Source: Lacihabitans soyangensis (GTDB lineage: Bacteria; Bacteroidota; Bacteroidia; Cytophagales; Spirosomataceae). Taken from it: a stretch of 64,000 nt of DNA. This document shows, piece after piece, positions 55,038 to 63,197 of this stretch (positions within the stretch are counted from its first letter, which is position 1; every line of letters begins with the position of its first letter). Location: positions 140,929 to 204,928 of the forward strand of contig NZ_RJUF01000002.1 in NCBI RefSeq assembly GCF_024343775.1, written 5' to 3'. The notes beneath the pieces were generated by a model, which saw only the letters and a list, made by a program, of their open reading frames with translations, was not told where the DNA came from and did no database searches. The position numbers were made by a program, and so were the translations under genes.

Positions 55038-55073
55038 AAAAAAGCCACTGATTTAAGTTTCAGTGGCTTTTTT
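55038..55073. terminator. Terminator between sugar dehydrogenase and osmC
   Basis: AAAAAAGCCACTGA and TCAGTGGCTTTTTT form a perfect 14-bp stem with an 8-base loop, suited to termination of both convergent genes. Confidence 0.9.
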
Positions 55074-55092
55074 GCTTATTAATACTTACAGA

Positions 55093-55509
55093 TCAAGCCA
55101 ATTTAGCGGTCAAAGTAATTTCAGTTTTGAATAATCTCGATATTGGACATTTCTCTTTTGCAGCAGCGGCAATGGTTTGAAACTGCTCATCACTGATATT
55201 TGGAATGGTGGCGGTAAGGTCTAAGTTAATGCTCACAATACTTCCGTCTTCAAAATTAACCTTTGCCTCTGTATCGATATTGTCAGCCGTAAATCCAGCC
55301 TCATTCAACAAAAAGCTGAATTGCATAGTAAAACAACCTGCGTGTGCTGCACCAATTAGTTCCTCTGGATTTGTGCCTACTCCATCGGCAAATCTGGTCT
55401 TGAAAGAATATTGAGTTTGGTTTAAAACTGTACTTTGTGTAGAAACAGTACCTGTTCCTTCCATTCCTGTCCCTTTCCAATTTGCTGAAGCTCTTCTTGT
55501 AAATTTCAT
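55093..55509 (-). CDS. osmC: OsmC-family peroxiredoxin
   Basis: The 138-residue protein has the OsmC pattern: RRASANWKGTG, the first redox Cys in GAAHAGCFTMQF, and the second in KEKCPISRLF. It reduces organic hydroperoxides with a pair of Cys, in the cytoplasm. It lies 74 bp downstream of a Crp-like regulator on the same strand, with a perfect 20-bp palindrome between them, so it is probably under control of that regulator. Confidence 0.95.
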   Translation of the reverse strand: MKFTRRASANWKGTGMEGTGTVSTQSTVLNQTQYSFKTRFADGVGTNPEELIGAAHAGCFTMQFSFLLNEAGFTADNIDTEAKVNFEDGSIVSINLDLTATIPNISDEQFQTIAAAAKEKCPISRLFKTEITLTAKLA

Positions 55510-55560
55510 TTTCTTTATTGTTTAATTATGCTACAAATGTCAAGTATAAAAACGACTTAA

Positions 55561-55580
55561 ATTTTAACCTAGGTTAAAAT
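55561..55580. promoter_or_regulatory. Perfect 20-bp palindrome upstream of osmC
   Basis: ATTTTAACCTAGGTTAAAAT is a perfect dyad 51-71 bp before the osmC start and just after the stop of the Crp-like gene. It has no T-run. TTAACC-AG-GGTTAA at 59365 has the same arms. It is a candidate operator for the adjacent regulator or for another factor. Confidence 0.6.
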
Positions 55581-55583
55581 CGT

Positions 55584-56177
55584 CTATTTATCCAACAATC
55601 TTTTTCGGATTCTACTCAGAGAAGGTCCTTGAATACCTAAATAAGAAGATATATGATACAGTGGAATATCGTTGATGAGGTTGGGGTGTTGTTTCACAAA
55701 ATTTAAATATCGCATTTCGGCTGACTGAAAAAGTAAACTTTCTGTTCTGTCAAAAGCAATGTTGGAAGCTTGCTCGGCCAAAATTCTACCGAAATGCTCC
55801 CATGCATGCGAGGTTTTATACAAATGAATAAGGTCGTCATAGTGGATAAAAACTACCTTAGCATCGGTCATGGCCTCAGTGTGATAATGGCAAGGCACTT
55901 GATTGATAAAACTGGCAAAAGACACCACCAACTGATTGGCCGAGTAAAAGAAGATATTTTTCTCTTCGCCGTTCTTTTCTTCAATGTGATAAGTTCTAAA
56001 AACACCAGCCTCCACAAAACCCAGAAATTTACAAACCTGACGAACAGAATTATATGCCTCGCCTTTTTTGTAATATTTCGTCTGCCATAAACCTTCAGAA
56101 ATAGAGAAATCTTCAAGTGTCATGCTCGAGAAACTCATAAGGGACTTTTGAAGGAAGGATGTGTCGTCTTTTACCAT
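55584..56177 (-). CDS. Crp/Fnr-family transcriptional regulator
   Basis: The 197-residue protein has the cyclic-nucleotide-binding-like beta roll (about 20-110: YYKKGEAYNSVRQVCKFLGFVEAGVFRTY pattern) and a C-terminal helix-turn-helix (ISSYLGIQGPSLSRIRKRLLDK). It lacks the FNR-type Cys cluster. The effector is not evident; many Bacteroidota relatives have no known ligand. It is directly upstream of osmC, with a palindrome in the gap. Confidence 0.92.
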   Translation of the reverse strand: MVKDDTSFLQKSLMSFSSMTLEDFSISEGLWQTKYYKKGEAYNSVRQVCKFLGFVEAGVFRTYHIEEKNGEEKNIFFYSANQLVVSFASFINQVPCHYHTEAMTDAKVVFIHYDDLIHLYKTSHAWEHFGRILAEQASNIAFDRTESLLFQSAEMRYLNFVKQHPNLINDIPLYHISSYLGIQGPSLSRIRKRLLDK

Positions 56178-56398
56178 ACAAATAAATTGAATGTCCGAAT
56201 TTACAAATTATATGACTCAAGCGTTATCTTTTTTCCATGATTCCTTTTTTCCATTGAAAAGCTTACTCCGATGATATAAATACTGCTCATACTAAGACAT
56301 TTATTTCAGCGTAAAAGGTTCACCATCTAAAATCTTGCTAAAAAATTAACTAAAATCCATTAATCTACGTATATTAACTATCTTTAAATCAAAGCTAT

Positions 56399-57736
56399 AT
56401 GAAAACTATAATTTTACTTTTGGTATTAACATTATATATTAAATTCCCATCTATTTCCCAACCTAACCTCCAGCTGAGCCTTTTTGCAAAAAACTTTGGT
56501 GGAGTTCTGTCCATTAAGCACGCAGGCGATCAACGACTTTTTGTGGTTGAACAAGCTGGTATAATAAAAATACTCAACAAAAATGGCACAGTAAACGCCA
56601 CACCTTTCTTGAACATATCTACCCAAGTAAGAAACAGTGGAGAACAGGGCTTGCTGGGATTGGCATTTCATCCTAATTATAAACAGAATGGCTACTTTTT
56701 TGTAAATTATATCAACCAGAGTCAAAACACAGTGGTTGCTCGATATCAAATATCAGCAACGGACAGTTCTTTGGCCAATCCGCTATCGGAAGTTGTCCTT
56801 TTTACCATTACGCAGCCTTTCTCTAATCACAACGGTGGCGACCTCCACTTTGGTCCAGATGGGTATCTTTATATCAGTTCGGGCGATGGTGGCAGTGGGG
56901 GAGATCCACAAAATAACTCGCAAAACTTAACAAATCTTTTGGGCAAAATCTTGAGGATAGATGTCAATAGTACTAGTGGGGGGCTCAACTATGCCATTCC
57001 GTCTGGTAATCCGTTTGCTGATGGACCTGGGGGAAATGCAGATGAAATCTGGTCCTACGGTCTTCGAAATCCGTGGAGATTTAGTTTCGACAAACTCACT
57101 GGTGACATATGGATAGGCGATGTAGGCCAAAATGCCTATGAGGAAATTGACTTTGAACCTGCAAACCAAACTGGAGGTATAAATTATGGTTGGCGATGCT
57201 ATGAAGGTACCCACGCCTACAATACCACCAACTGCAATAACTCCTACACTCCACCTGTCTTCGAATACGCCCATGATCAAGGTTGCTCCATAACGGGCGG
57301 TTATGTTTACAGAGGTGCCAATTATAATGAATTAGTGGGTCGATATCTTTACGTAGACTTCTGCACTGGCAAATTATGGACACTAAAAAAGGTAGGTTCC
57401 AATTGGGTGAATGAGCTTGTTTTTCAAAACTCCTCCAGAAACTTTACGACTTTTGGGGAAGACTTGACTGGGGAATTATATATCGGTACAATCAACGGTG
57501 AAATTTACAAGATTTGCGAAACGTCATGGGCTTCGAGCTATCCCAATTTGAGTCTCAATGATAATCCGATACTTTCAAATACCTACCAGGCTGGTCAAAT
57601 GTTGGGTTCATCAGGTGTAGTTCCCACCAATTCTCAAGTAAAGTTCTACGCATTTGGCTCCATAAACCTATCACCGGGCTTTCGAGCTGAAAATGGCTCT
57701 GTATTTTTGGCAAATGTGAGTGGGTGTATTCATTGA
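56399..57736 (+). CDS. Secreted PQQ-dependent sugar dehydrogenase-like protein with coathanger tail
   Basis: The 445-residue protein has a signal peptide (1-20) and a propeller of the glucose/sorbosone dehydrogenase group (RLFVVEQAGIIKILNKNG; GEQGLLGLAFHPNYKQNGYF; SNHNGGDLHFGPDGYLYISSGD; EIWSYGLRNPWRFSFD). The last 70 residues (from about YPNLSLNDNPILSNTYQAG, including SINLSPGFRAENGSVFLANV) are a 3-coathanger stack domain, as in the esterase at 22131. It is probably secreted and oxidises a sugar or polysaccharide. It lacks a cytochrome domain. Confidence 0.9.
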   Translation: MKTIILLLVLTLYIKFPSISQPNLQLSLFAKNFGGVLSIKHAGDQRLFVVEQAGIIKILNKNGTVNATPFLNISTQVRNSGEQGLLGLAFHPNYKQNGYFFVNYINQSQNTVVARYQISATDSSLANPLSEVVLFTITQPFSNHNGGDLHFGPDGYLYISSGDGGSGGDPQNNSQNLTNLLGKILRIDVNSTSGGLNYAIPSGNPFADGPGGNADEIWSYGLRNPWRFSFDKLTGDIWIGDVGQNAYEEIDFEPANQTGGINYGWRCYEGTHAYNTTNCNNSYTPPVFEYAHDQGCSITGGYVYRGANYNELVGRYLYVDFCTGKLWTLKKVGSNWVNELVFQNSSRNFTTFGEDLTGELYIGTINGEIYKICETSWASSYPNLSLNDNPILSNTYQAGQMLGSSGVVPTNSQVKFYAFGSINLSPGFRAENGSVFLANVSGCIH

Positions 57737-57799
57737 TAAAAAACTTTTGATTTTGGTGCAAAGAATTTTCAAGCTAAGCTCTATTTATGCTTGAACTTT

Positions 57800-59020
57800 T
57801 TAAAACTTATATGATACGCCCAAACTAATCCAATACTGCAAATTGGTTTCATTAAACTGCATAGGAACGTCCTTGTTAATGAAGATAATGTCGTCTCGCG
57901 TTGCAAAAGTGCCATACATCCAGTTGACTCCAAGGTCGACTTTCATTAACCATTTGTCGGTGACGAAATAATCTAAATTGACTCCTCCATTAAAACCCAC
58001 CTTAATAGGAGACCATCTAAATTCACCGTTAGTTAGCTCATATTCTTGCTTTGTATAACCTCTAAAGTCCCTATAGGTAGAAAACAAATCTAGCTTTGCA
58101 TTCTTAGCATAAAATGCCAAAGAGGGCCCAACATAAAACGAAGGAATGAGCTTTTGAAATTCTTGACTTTTGAACTTGTAATGCAGTTTATTGCTAATGA
58201 AAACGTTGGTATATGATATCGCTTTAAAAAACATGGTATCCAAAGCATCAATAGACTTTTCACCATTGAAGATATACAATTGACTGGGCCTCATGTTCTT
58301 ACTATTGATTCTTTGAGAAAAAATCTCAGCAGAATAAGTAAACTTACCAAAACTAGCTGGCTGAAATTGAAAATAAGGTGTAACTGTAGTGTTTTCGGGT
58401 AAGCTTACCTTCCATTCTAGGCTTTCATAATTGGCCTTTGTATTTAATAGTTTTAACCCAAAACCAATCACTGGCTTACTCTCATCAAATGTCCTTTTTT
58501 TGTTTTGAACAACAGGATTGCCACCCATTCTTTCGTTTAGTTCCTTGAATGTATTCAAAATTACGCCATGCGTAAACCTATAGCTCGATAAACTATTGGC
58601 AATTTCGGGACAATCACATGATATTTTTGCTAGTTCTGTAATATACTGTTTGAAGTATTTCTCAGGTATTTTAGACAATTTACCCTCATAAAAAGAATAG
58701 TAATTGATATAATCGAAACTCTGAAATAGCGAAACTTTCCCAGCAACAAGTTCCTCAAAATAACCAAGTTTGCCTTCCAAATCTAAAACCCTATAAGTTC
58801 TATTCTCGATCACAAACTTTTCTACTTTCGTGAGATCGAGAACTCCCTTACCACTTTCTAAAACTGTAAAATTGTCTTTGAACTCCAATTTTGTGTTTCT
58901 AAAAGAATTGTTCTTTTGATAAACTGTAGCGGTTCTAAAAATCCCTTTCTGTCCGAAAACATTTAAAAAAGGGGTATTTAATATTAAAAAAACTGTCAGA
59001 CCTAAAAGCTGTTTCTTCAT
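57800..59020 (-). CDS. Exported outer-membrane beta-barrel-like protein, unknown function
   Basis: The 406-residue protein has a signal peptide (1-23). The first 170 residues are a soluble region with a Cys pair (ISCDCPEIA), and the rest has repeated amphipathic beta strands ending LQYWISLGVSYKF with a terminal Phe, which fits an outer-membrane barrel. I do not recognise a family. A run of 15 A (15 T on the coding strand) lies 40 bp before its start. Confidence 0.7.
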   Translation of the reverse strand: MKKQLLGLTVFLILNTPFLNVFGQKGIFRTATVYQKNNSFRNTKLEFKDNFTVLESGKGVLDLTKVEKFVIENRTYRVLDLEGKLGYFEELVAGKVSLFQSFDYINYYSFYEGKLSKIPEKYFKQYITELAKISCDCPEIANSLSSYRFTHGVILNTFKELNERMGGNPVVQNKKRTFDESKPVIGFGLKLLNTKANYESLEWKVSLPENTTVTPYFQFQPASFGKFTYSAEIFSQRINSKNMRPSQLYIFNGEKSIDALDTMFFKAISYTNVFISNKLHYKFKSQEFQKLIPSFYVGPSLAFYAKNAKLDLFSTYRDFRGYTKQEYELTNGEFRWSPIKVGFNGGVNLDYFVTDKWLMKVDLGVNWMYGTFATRDDIIFINKDVPMQFNETNLQYWISLGVSYKF

Positions 59021-59394
59021 TACTATTATTTATTTGGTATGGTTCGCTGTAGTTACCTCAAAAAAAAAAAAAAATTTCCGCTCAAATCTGAACGTAAAAC
59101 AAAATCATATCCAGAGGCGTCATTTTAGACTTTTGAGAATAAATCCCCTACCCTTAAACTCCCTCAAAAGATATTCCAAAAGCTTTTAAATTGAAATTTT
59201 TCGTGTGAAAAATAACCAAAATTCAATAAAATCTTTTTCCCACAGAGGAATCAATTATTAACCTTAGACAAATGGGCAATTCATCGAACAAAACCATCGA
59301 TACGTCAAAAAAATCTTCGATAATTGATATATTTCTGTAATTTGCGACAAAAATATAATATATCTTAACCAGGGTTAATCATTAATTATCTATC
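59021..59394. other. 374-bp divergent intergenic region with poly(A)15 and an operator-like dyad
   Basis: No gene is seen in this stretch. It holds A15 at 59060-59074, very AT-rich DNA, a possible weak -7 box TAATTTG at 59338-59344, and the dyad TTAACC-AG-GGTTAA at 59365-59378, which ends 16 bp before the ATG of the sugar epimerase gene. Confidence 0.6.
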
Positions 59395-60264
59395 ATGAGA
59401 AACAGTTTTTTATCTAAGATTTTGATAGCCATCTTGTTGCTATCTGCGAGTTCGAGTCTATTTGCACAAAAAAAATGGGGTGGCATGACCCTATACACGG
59501 TCAGAAATGAAATGGGCAAAGATGCCAAAGCCACTCTGAAAGCAGTGGCTGATTTGGGTTACAAATACATAGAGGCGGTTGACTATAAAGATGGTAAATT
59601 CTACAACATGACTCCAGCTGAATTTAAGACTTATACCAAAAGTTTGGGCTTAAAACCTATCAGTATTCACATGGGAGCCATGACTACCAGTAATGCCGAC
59701 AAACTCATAGACGACGTAAAAGCTGCTGGTTTTAAATACTTTGTGGCACCTGTACCACCAATGGGCATGTTTAAGTTTGACCCAAAAACGCGTTCACTTT
59801 CTATGACTGAGGATGTAGAAAGACTTACTTCGGTATTAGACACTATCTCAAGAAAAGCCCACGCTGCGGGATTGAAATTTCTTTACCACAACCACGCTTT
59901 TGAGTTTGAGAAAAACAGCAAAGGAATTGTACCGATAGACTACATGTTAGAAAAACTTGACCCGAAATACGTGAACTTCCAAATGGATTTGTATTGGGTA
60001 ACCAAAGCCGGTGTTGACCCAGTTTCATATTTTCAAAAATATCCAGGTCGTTTCAAGATTTGGCACGTGAAAGACATGGATGACCAAGGGCGTTTCGCAC
60101 CGGTTGGCAAGGGCAAAATAGATTTTGGACGTATCTTGAAAAACGCAAAACTATCAGGTATGAAATACTATATAGTGGAGCAAGACCAAGTGTTCGACGG
60201 AATGGACCCGATGGAGGCCATTAGACTGAGCAAAGAAGGATTGATAAAATTTGGGTTTAACTGA
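59395..60264 (+). CDS. Exported sugar phosphate isomerase/epimerase, xylose-isomerase-like TIM barrel
   Basis: The 289-residue protein has a signal peptide (1-24, ending LFAQ) and an AP-endonuclease-2/xylose-isomerase-like barrel. Metal-site candidates are E in KYIEAVDY, H in LYHNHAFEFEK, D in FQMDLYWV, the IWHVKDMD region and the late E in YIVEQDQ. Such exported barrels in Bacteroidota are thought to isomerise or epimerise sugars, some as 3-keto-glycoside enzymes. The substrate is unknown. It is followed by a strong terminator. Confidence 0.9.
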   Translation: MRNSFLSKILIAILLLSASSSLFAQKKWGGMTLYTVRNEMGKDAKATLKAVADLGYKYIEAVDYKDGKFYNMTPAEFKTYTKSLGLKPISIHMGAMTTSNADKLIDDVKAAGFKYFVAPVPPMGMFKFDPKTRSLSMTEDVERLTSVLDTISRKAHAAGLKFLYHNHAFEFEKNSKGIVPIDYMLEKLDPKYVNFQMDLYWVTKAGVDPVSYFQKYPGRFKIWHVKDMDDQGRFAPVGKGKIDFGRILKNAKLSGMKYYIVEQDQVFDGMDPMEAIRLSKEGLIKFGFN

Positions 60265-60281
60265 TCTGAACCAAATTCTAT

Positions 60282-60319
60282 AAAAAATGCAGTGTTTTCA
60301 CAGAGAACACTGCATTTTT
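60282..60319. terminator. Terminator after the sugar epimerase gene
   Basis: AAAAATGCAGTGTT and AACACTGCATTTTT form a 14-bp stem with a short loop, flanked by A- and T-runs. Confidence 0.9.
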
Positions 60320-60351
60320 GTTTAAGAAACAACCGAACCCTGGTACGCCGC

Positions 60352-60642
60352 TCAATTTCCAGCAAAAGGAGTACCGAAAATACCAACAGCCAACTCCGCC
60401 CAAACCAAAAATAAAGTCGCGAGAATTCCCAAAATCACAAATAACCGGACATTCCATTTCTTAACTTTACGGATAGCCAGCTCCACCAAAAGCCCCGTAC
60501 CGAACAACAAAACAGCCGCAATTGCAAAATCACTTGCGGTCCAATGGACCTCCGAAGTAAACTGCATAGCCACCAACGGTACACACAATAAGGCTGAGGC
60601 AATAGCCAGAATAATGATTAAGCTCTGATTTTTTACTAACAT
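60352..60642 (-). CDS. Small inner-membrane protein, three helices
   Basis: The 96-residue protein has hydrophobic segments near 7-29, 37-58 and 66-90, with a basic loop (RKVKKWNVR). No domain is recognised. A perfect TACTTTG-N5-CAAAGTA dyad lies 30-48 bp upstream, suggesting dedicated repression, as is common for small membrane genes controlled by PadR-like regulators in this phylum; that link is inference. Confidence 0.75.
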   Translation of the reverse strand: MLVKNQSLIIILAIASALLCVPLVAMQFTSEVHWTASDFAIAAVLLFGTGLLVELAIRKVKKWNVRLFVILGILATLFLVWAELAVGIFGTPFAGN

Positions 60643-60671
60643 AGTTTTTAAATTTAGATTAAATTAAAAAG

Positions 60672-60690
60672 TACTTTGAATTACAAAGTA
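60672..60690. promoter_or_regulatory. TACTTTG-N5-CAAAGTA operator-like dyad
   Basis: A perfect 7-bp dyad (TACTTTG, AATTA, CAAAGTA) sits 30 bp before the start of the three-helix membrane protein. The size and symmetry fit a dimeric repressor site. Confidence 0.6.
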
Positions 60691-60893
60691 AAATAATTCC
60701 TTTTGATGTTGCAAGAAAATAGAAAGGAATTTTAGAAGTCTTTCAAACATTAATGCGACAAAAACTTTAAAATCCTGTTCATGAAAATAATGTAAAAAAA
60801 AAAGCAAAATCAAGTCCTAAAGAATTTATTATGTGACAATTACCGTTTTTAACCGCAAATAATAACTTTAGCTTATGCCTTAAAATAAATCCA

Positions 60894-61094
60894 ATGATAA
60901 ATACAAATTTCACCTCGAAAGACTATCCTTACGGTATTTTCATGATGGCAGTTTTCGCATTTGTTTGTATCGCCCTCGCGGCAGCAGTTTTGATTTTTGT
61001 GTTTGAGGAAAGAAAAAAGATTAGTGATTTGGAGCTAAAACCCTTATTTATTATTCCTTCGACCAAATTTCTAGAAACTTTTAAGAACTTATAG
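60894..61094 (+). CDS. Small single-helix membrane protein
   Basis: The 66-residue product has one strong membrane segment (about 14-37, FMMAVFAFVCIALAAAVLIF) followed by a charged cytoplasmic tail (EERKKISDLELKPL). It has an ATG start and plausible composition, but no family is recognised. It could be a subunit of a small membrane complex. No neighbour suggests a role. Confidence 0.55.
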   Translation: MINTNFTSKDYPYGIFMMAVFAFVCIALAAAVLIFVFEERKKISDLELKPLFIIPSTKFLETFKNL

Positions 61095-61279
61095 TTTATA
61101 CGTTTTGTGTATTTATTAGCCACTTAATTGAAACAATTGGCAAAATTTACTTGAAATGATTTCATTCCAAAAGAGAAATGGCTTAACTAATTTCCTCATT
61201 TGCCATTTTAGATTATAAAATATCTACAATTTTATCTAATTTTATATCTACACTTTGTTTCAACAATACTAACTAACAT

Positions 61280-61978
61280 TTGAAAAAAGCATTTGTATTT
61301 ATTTACTTTCTTTTGATTGTATTGGATTTCGTGTTTAATTCACTTCAATTGAAATGGTATTTTCTCATTACCAAAAACGCAATTCCCTTATTTTTGATAT
61401 TTTCATTTGCTAATTCCAAAAATTACTCACTTAACAAAAACGATTTTCTTTTAATCGCTGCACTTATACTTTTGTCAATCGGCCTTAATTTCAGTTACTT
61501 TTTTCATACCGAAGCTATTTATTTGCCAGTAATAACTATCATTTATTTTTTTGAAATTCAAATACACCTCTATTTGATACTAAAAAAACTCAAAAGGATC
61601 GAAACGAAAAGGACAAAAGTATTTACTAAAACCTTCTTGATTTTCTCCTTGGGACTATTCTTTATCATTGTATTTTTCCCATTCTTTTCCTTCAATTTAC
61701 AAATACTCTTTTTTATTCGAGTTTTTCAATATGCCTATTTTATCTCGCTGGTCTTTGGCAACAAAAAAATAAACCCCCAAATTTCTTTGAGCCTCTGGTT
61801 CATAATCCTTTCCAACGTTGCATTATTGGCTGATTTAGTGATATTCAAATACGATTTTGAATACATAATTATTATGCTCTTCTTTTACTCATCCAAATTC
61901 TTTTTTGTAAATGGATATTTGAATTTCAATAAGCCGTTGCGATTAAATGGAGGTGAAATTTCTTCTATTAAAATCTAA
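61280..61978 (+). CDS. Polytopic membrane protein, YhhN-like size
   Basis: The 232-residue protein, started from TTG (TTG AAA AAA GCA TTT), has seven or eight hydrophobic helices and Lys/Asn-rich loops. Length and helix count are similar to the YhhN (lysoplasmalogenase) family, but I see no motif that proves it. It is more AT-rich than most neighbours. It is upstream of a decayed gene and the IS element. Confidence 0.65.
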   Translation: MKKAFVFIYFLLIVLDFVFNSLQLKWYFLITKNAIPLFLIFSFANSKNYSLNKNDFLLIAALILLSIGLNFSYFFHTEAIYLPVITIIYFFEIQIHLYLILKKLKRIETKRTKVFTKTFLIFSLGLFFIIVFFPFFSFNLQILFFIRVFQYAYFISLVFGNKKINPQISLSLWFIILSNVALLADLVIFKYDFEYIIIMLFFYSSKFFFVNGYLNFNKPLRLNGGEISSIKI

Positions 61979-62077
61979 AGTTCTATAGAGCTAGAGTGAG
62001 ATTCTTGAAAAAAGTCAATGTAAATAAAAAAAAATGATGCCTTTTGGCTTCAATCATTGTGTGAAAATATATTCCAA

Positions 62078-62757
62078 ATGAATAAAAAAATGAAATTTAA
62101 ATTCACAGTATTTGCCATATTATTGCTTAATTTTAGTTTCGATCAAAAAACAAAGGAGGTTTTTAATAAAAAACCAATGAAATATATGATGTACTCCAAT
62201 CTGACAAACAGAAAAGGCATGGATATTATAAAAAATATGGTTATTGCAATAGATTAATAACCGAAGGTTTTTTCAAAAACAATGTTAAAGATAGCATTTG
62301 GGTTTTCTATAATGCGGAGTCAGAAATAATTCAAAAATATGATTACCGAATAAAATGATGTTGTGTATTACAAATTAGAAGATTGGGAGAAAAAAAGAAA
62401 AGTATAAAAGTATATCTGTTAGATTCAATTACTGAAAATATTACATTTACTTTGGACAGAGCTCCATTATACTTGGGCGGATTGTCAACACTTTTCTATC
62501 GTTTAGGGACCACCATAAATTACCCCTCTGAAGCCCAAAGAGCGGATAAATAGGGAATTTCAGAAATAAGTTTAGAAATAGATAAATCAGGTAATACAAG
62601 CAATTACAAATATGTAAAAAGTATAGGTTATGGAATGGATGAAGCAGCCATGAGGGTTTTGAAAGAAATTTCGTCCACAAACTGGATTCCAGCGGTATAT
62701 CAAGGCAAAAAGTTAAAAGTTGAATATCATTTCCCTGTTGTGTTCAAACTTGACTAA
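62078..62757 (+). pseudogene. Decayed MORN-like/TonB C-terminal protein gene
   Basis: A signal-peptide start (MNKKMKFKFTVFAILLLNF) leads into a reading that must change frame three times to stay coding. After the shifts it reads YDVLQSDKQKRHGYYKKYG, LITEGFFKNNVKDSIWVFYN (MORN-type), then DVVYYKLEDWEKKRKV and finally a TonB C-terminal-like region (ISEISLEIDKSGNTSNYKYV, ending HFPVVFKLD). The shifts lie at A-runs at 62168-62173, 62352-62355 and about 62390-62401. One in-frame TAG follows at 62551 (AAA TAG GGA, probably once CAG). The stop is at 62757. The intact gene was probably an exported energy-transducer-like or MORN-repeat protein of about 225 residues. Confidence 0.75.
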
Positions 62758-62886
62758 AAAACACAAACGACTTCAAAATCCAACGCTCGCAAAAGATCAA
62801 ATCTTAAAAACAGTTTTAGAAATGATTTCATCCCGATAAATATTAGGACACAAAAATAGAGTTTTAACTTTTAATTTTGTGTCATT

Positions 62887-63195
62887 ATGAGTAAGCATCG
62901 TCAAAGCTGGAGTCAGCAACAGAAATTACAGATAATTTCCTTTTACAAAGAAAAAGGTATTGGAGCAGCGTCTGCTGAATTTGGAGTATCCTCTACAACT
63001 ATTTACAACTGGGAAAAGATTTTAGATCAGACAGGAGAGTCAGGTTTAGAATCAATTAAGAAGTCAGACAAGGATTTAGCAATCAAGCGATTAGAGCGTG
63101 AGATTCGAGAGCTTCGCAATATAGTTGCCGACAATGCTTTGGAGCTGAGAATAAAAGATGAGCTTTTAAAAAAAAGTCAATTGAAAAAGAGTTAA
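62887..63195 (+). CDS. IS3-family transposase OrfA
   Basis: The 102-residue protein has the N-terminal helix-turn-helix of IS3 OrfA (SWSQQQKLQIISFYKEKGIG, then ASAEFGVSSTTIYNWEKIL) and a C-terminal coiled coil (LERE-IRELRNIVADNALELR) used for dimerisation. It binds the terminal repeats and, through a -1 frameshift at A8G, is fused to OrfB to give the active transposase. Confidence 0.93.
   Translation: MSKHRQSWSQQQKLQIISFYKEKGIGAASAEFGVSSTTIYNWEKILDQTGESGLESIKKSDKDLAIKRLEREIRELRNIVADNALELRIKDELLKKSQLKKS
63168..63176 (+). other. Programmed -1 frameshift site (A8G) of the IS3 element
   Basis: Eight A followed by G near the end of orfA contains the slippery heptamer A AAA AAG. A -1 slip moves ribosomes from TTA AAA AAA AGT into AAG TCA ATT, which enters the orfB frame (KSIEKELKMEVAIEF). 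This is the standard way the IS3 family makes the OrfAB transposase. Confidence 0.8.
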
Positions 63196-63197
63196 AA

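Noticed and set aside
62447..62680. 77-codon minus-strand frame in the decayed gene
   Set aside because: It runs antisense to the TonB-like remnant and has no recognisable features.
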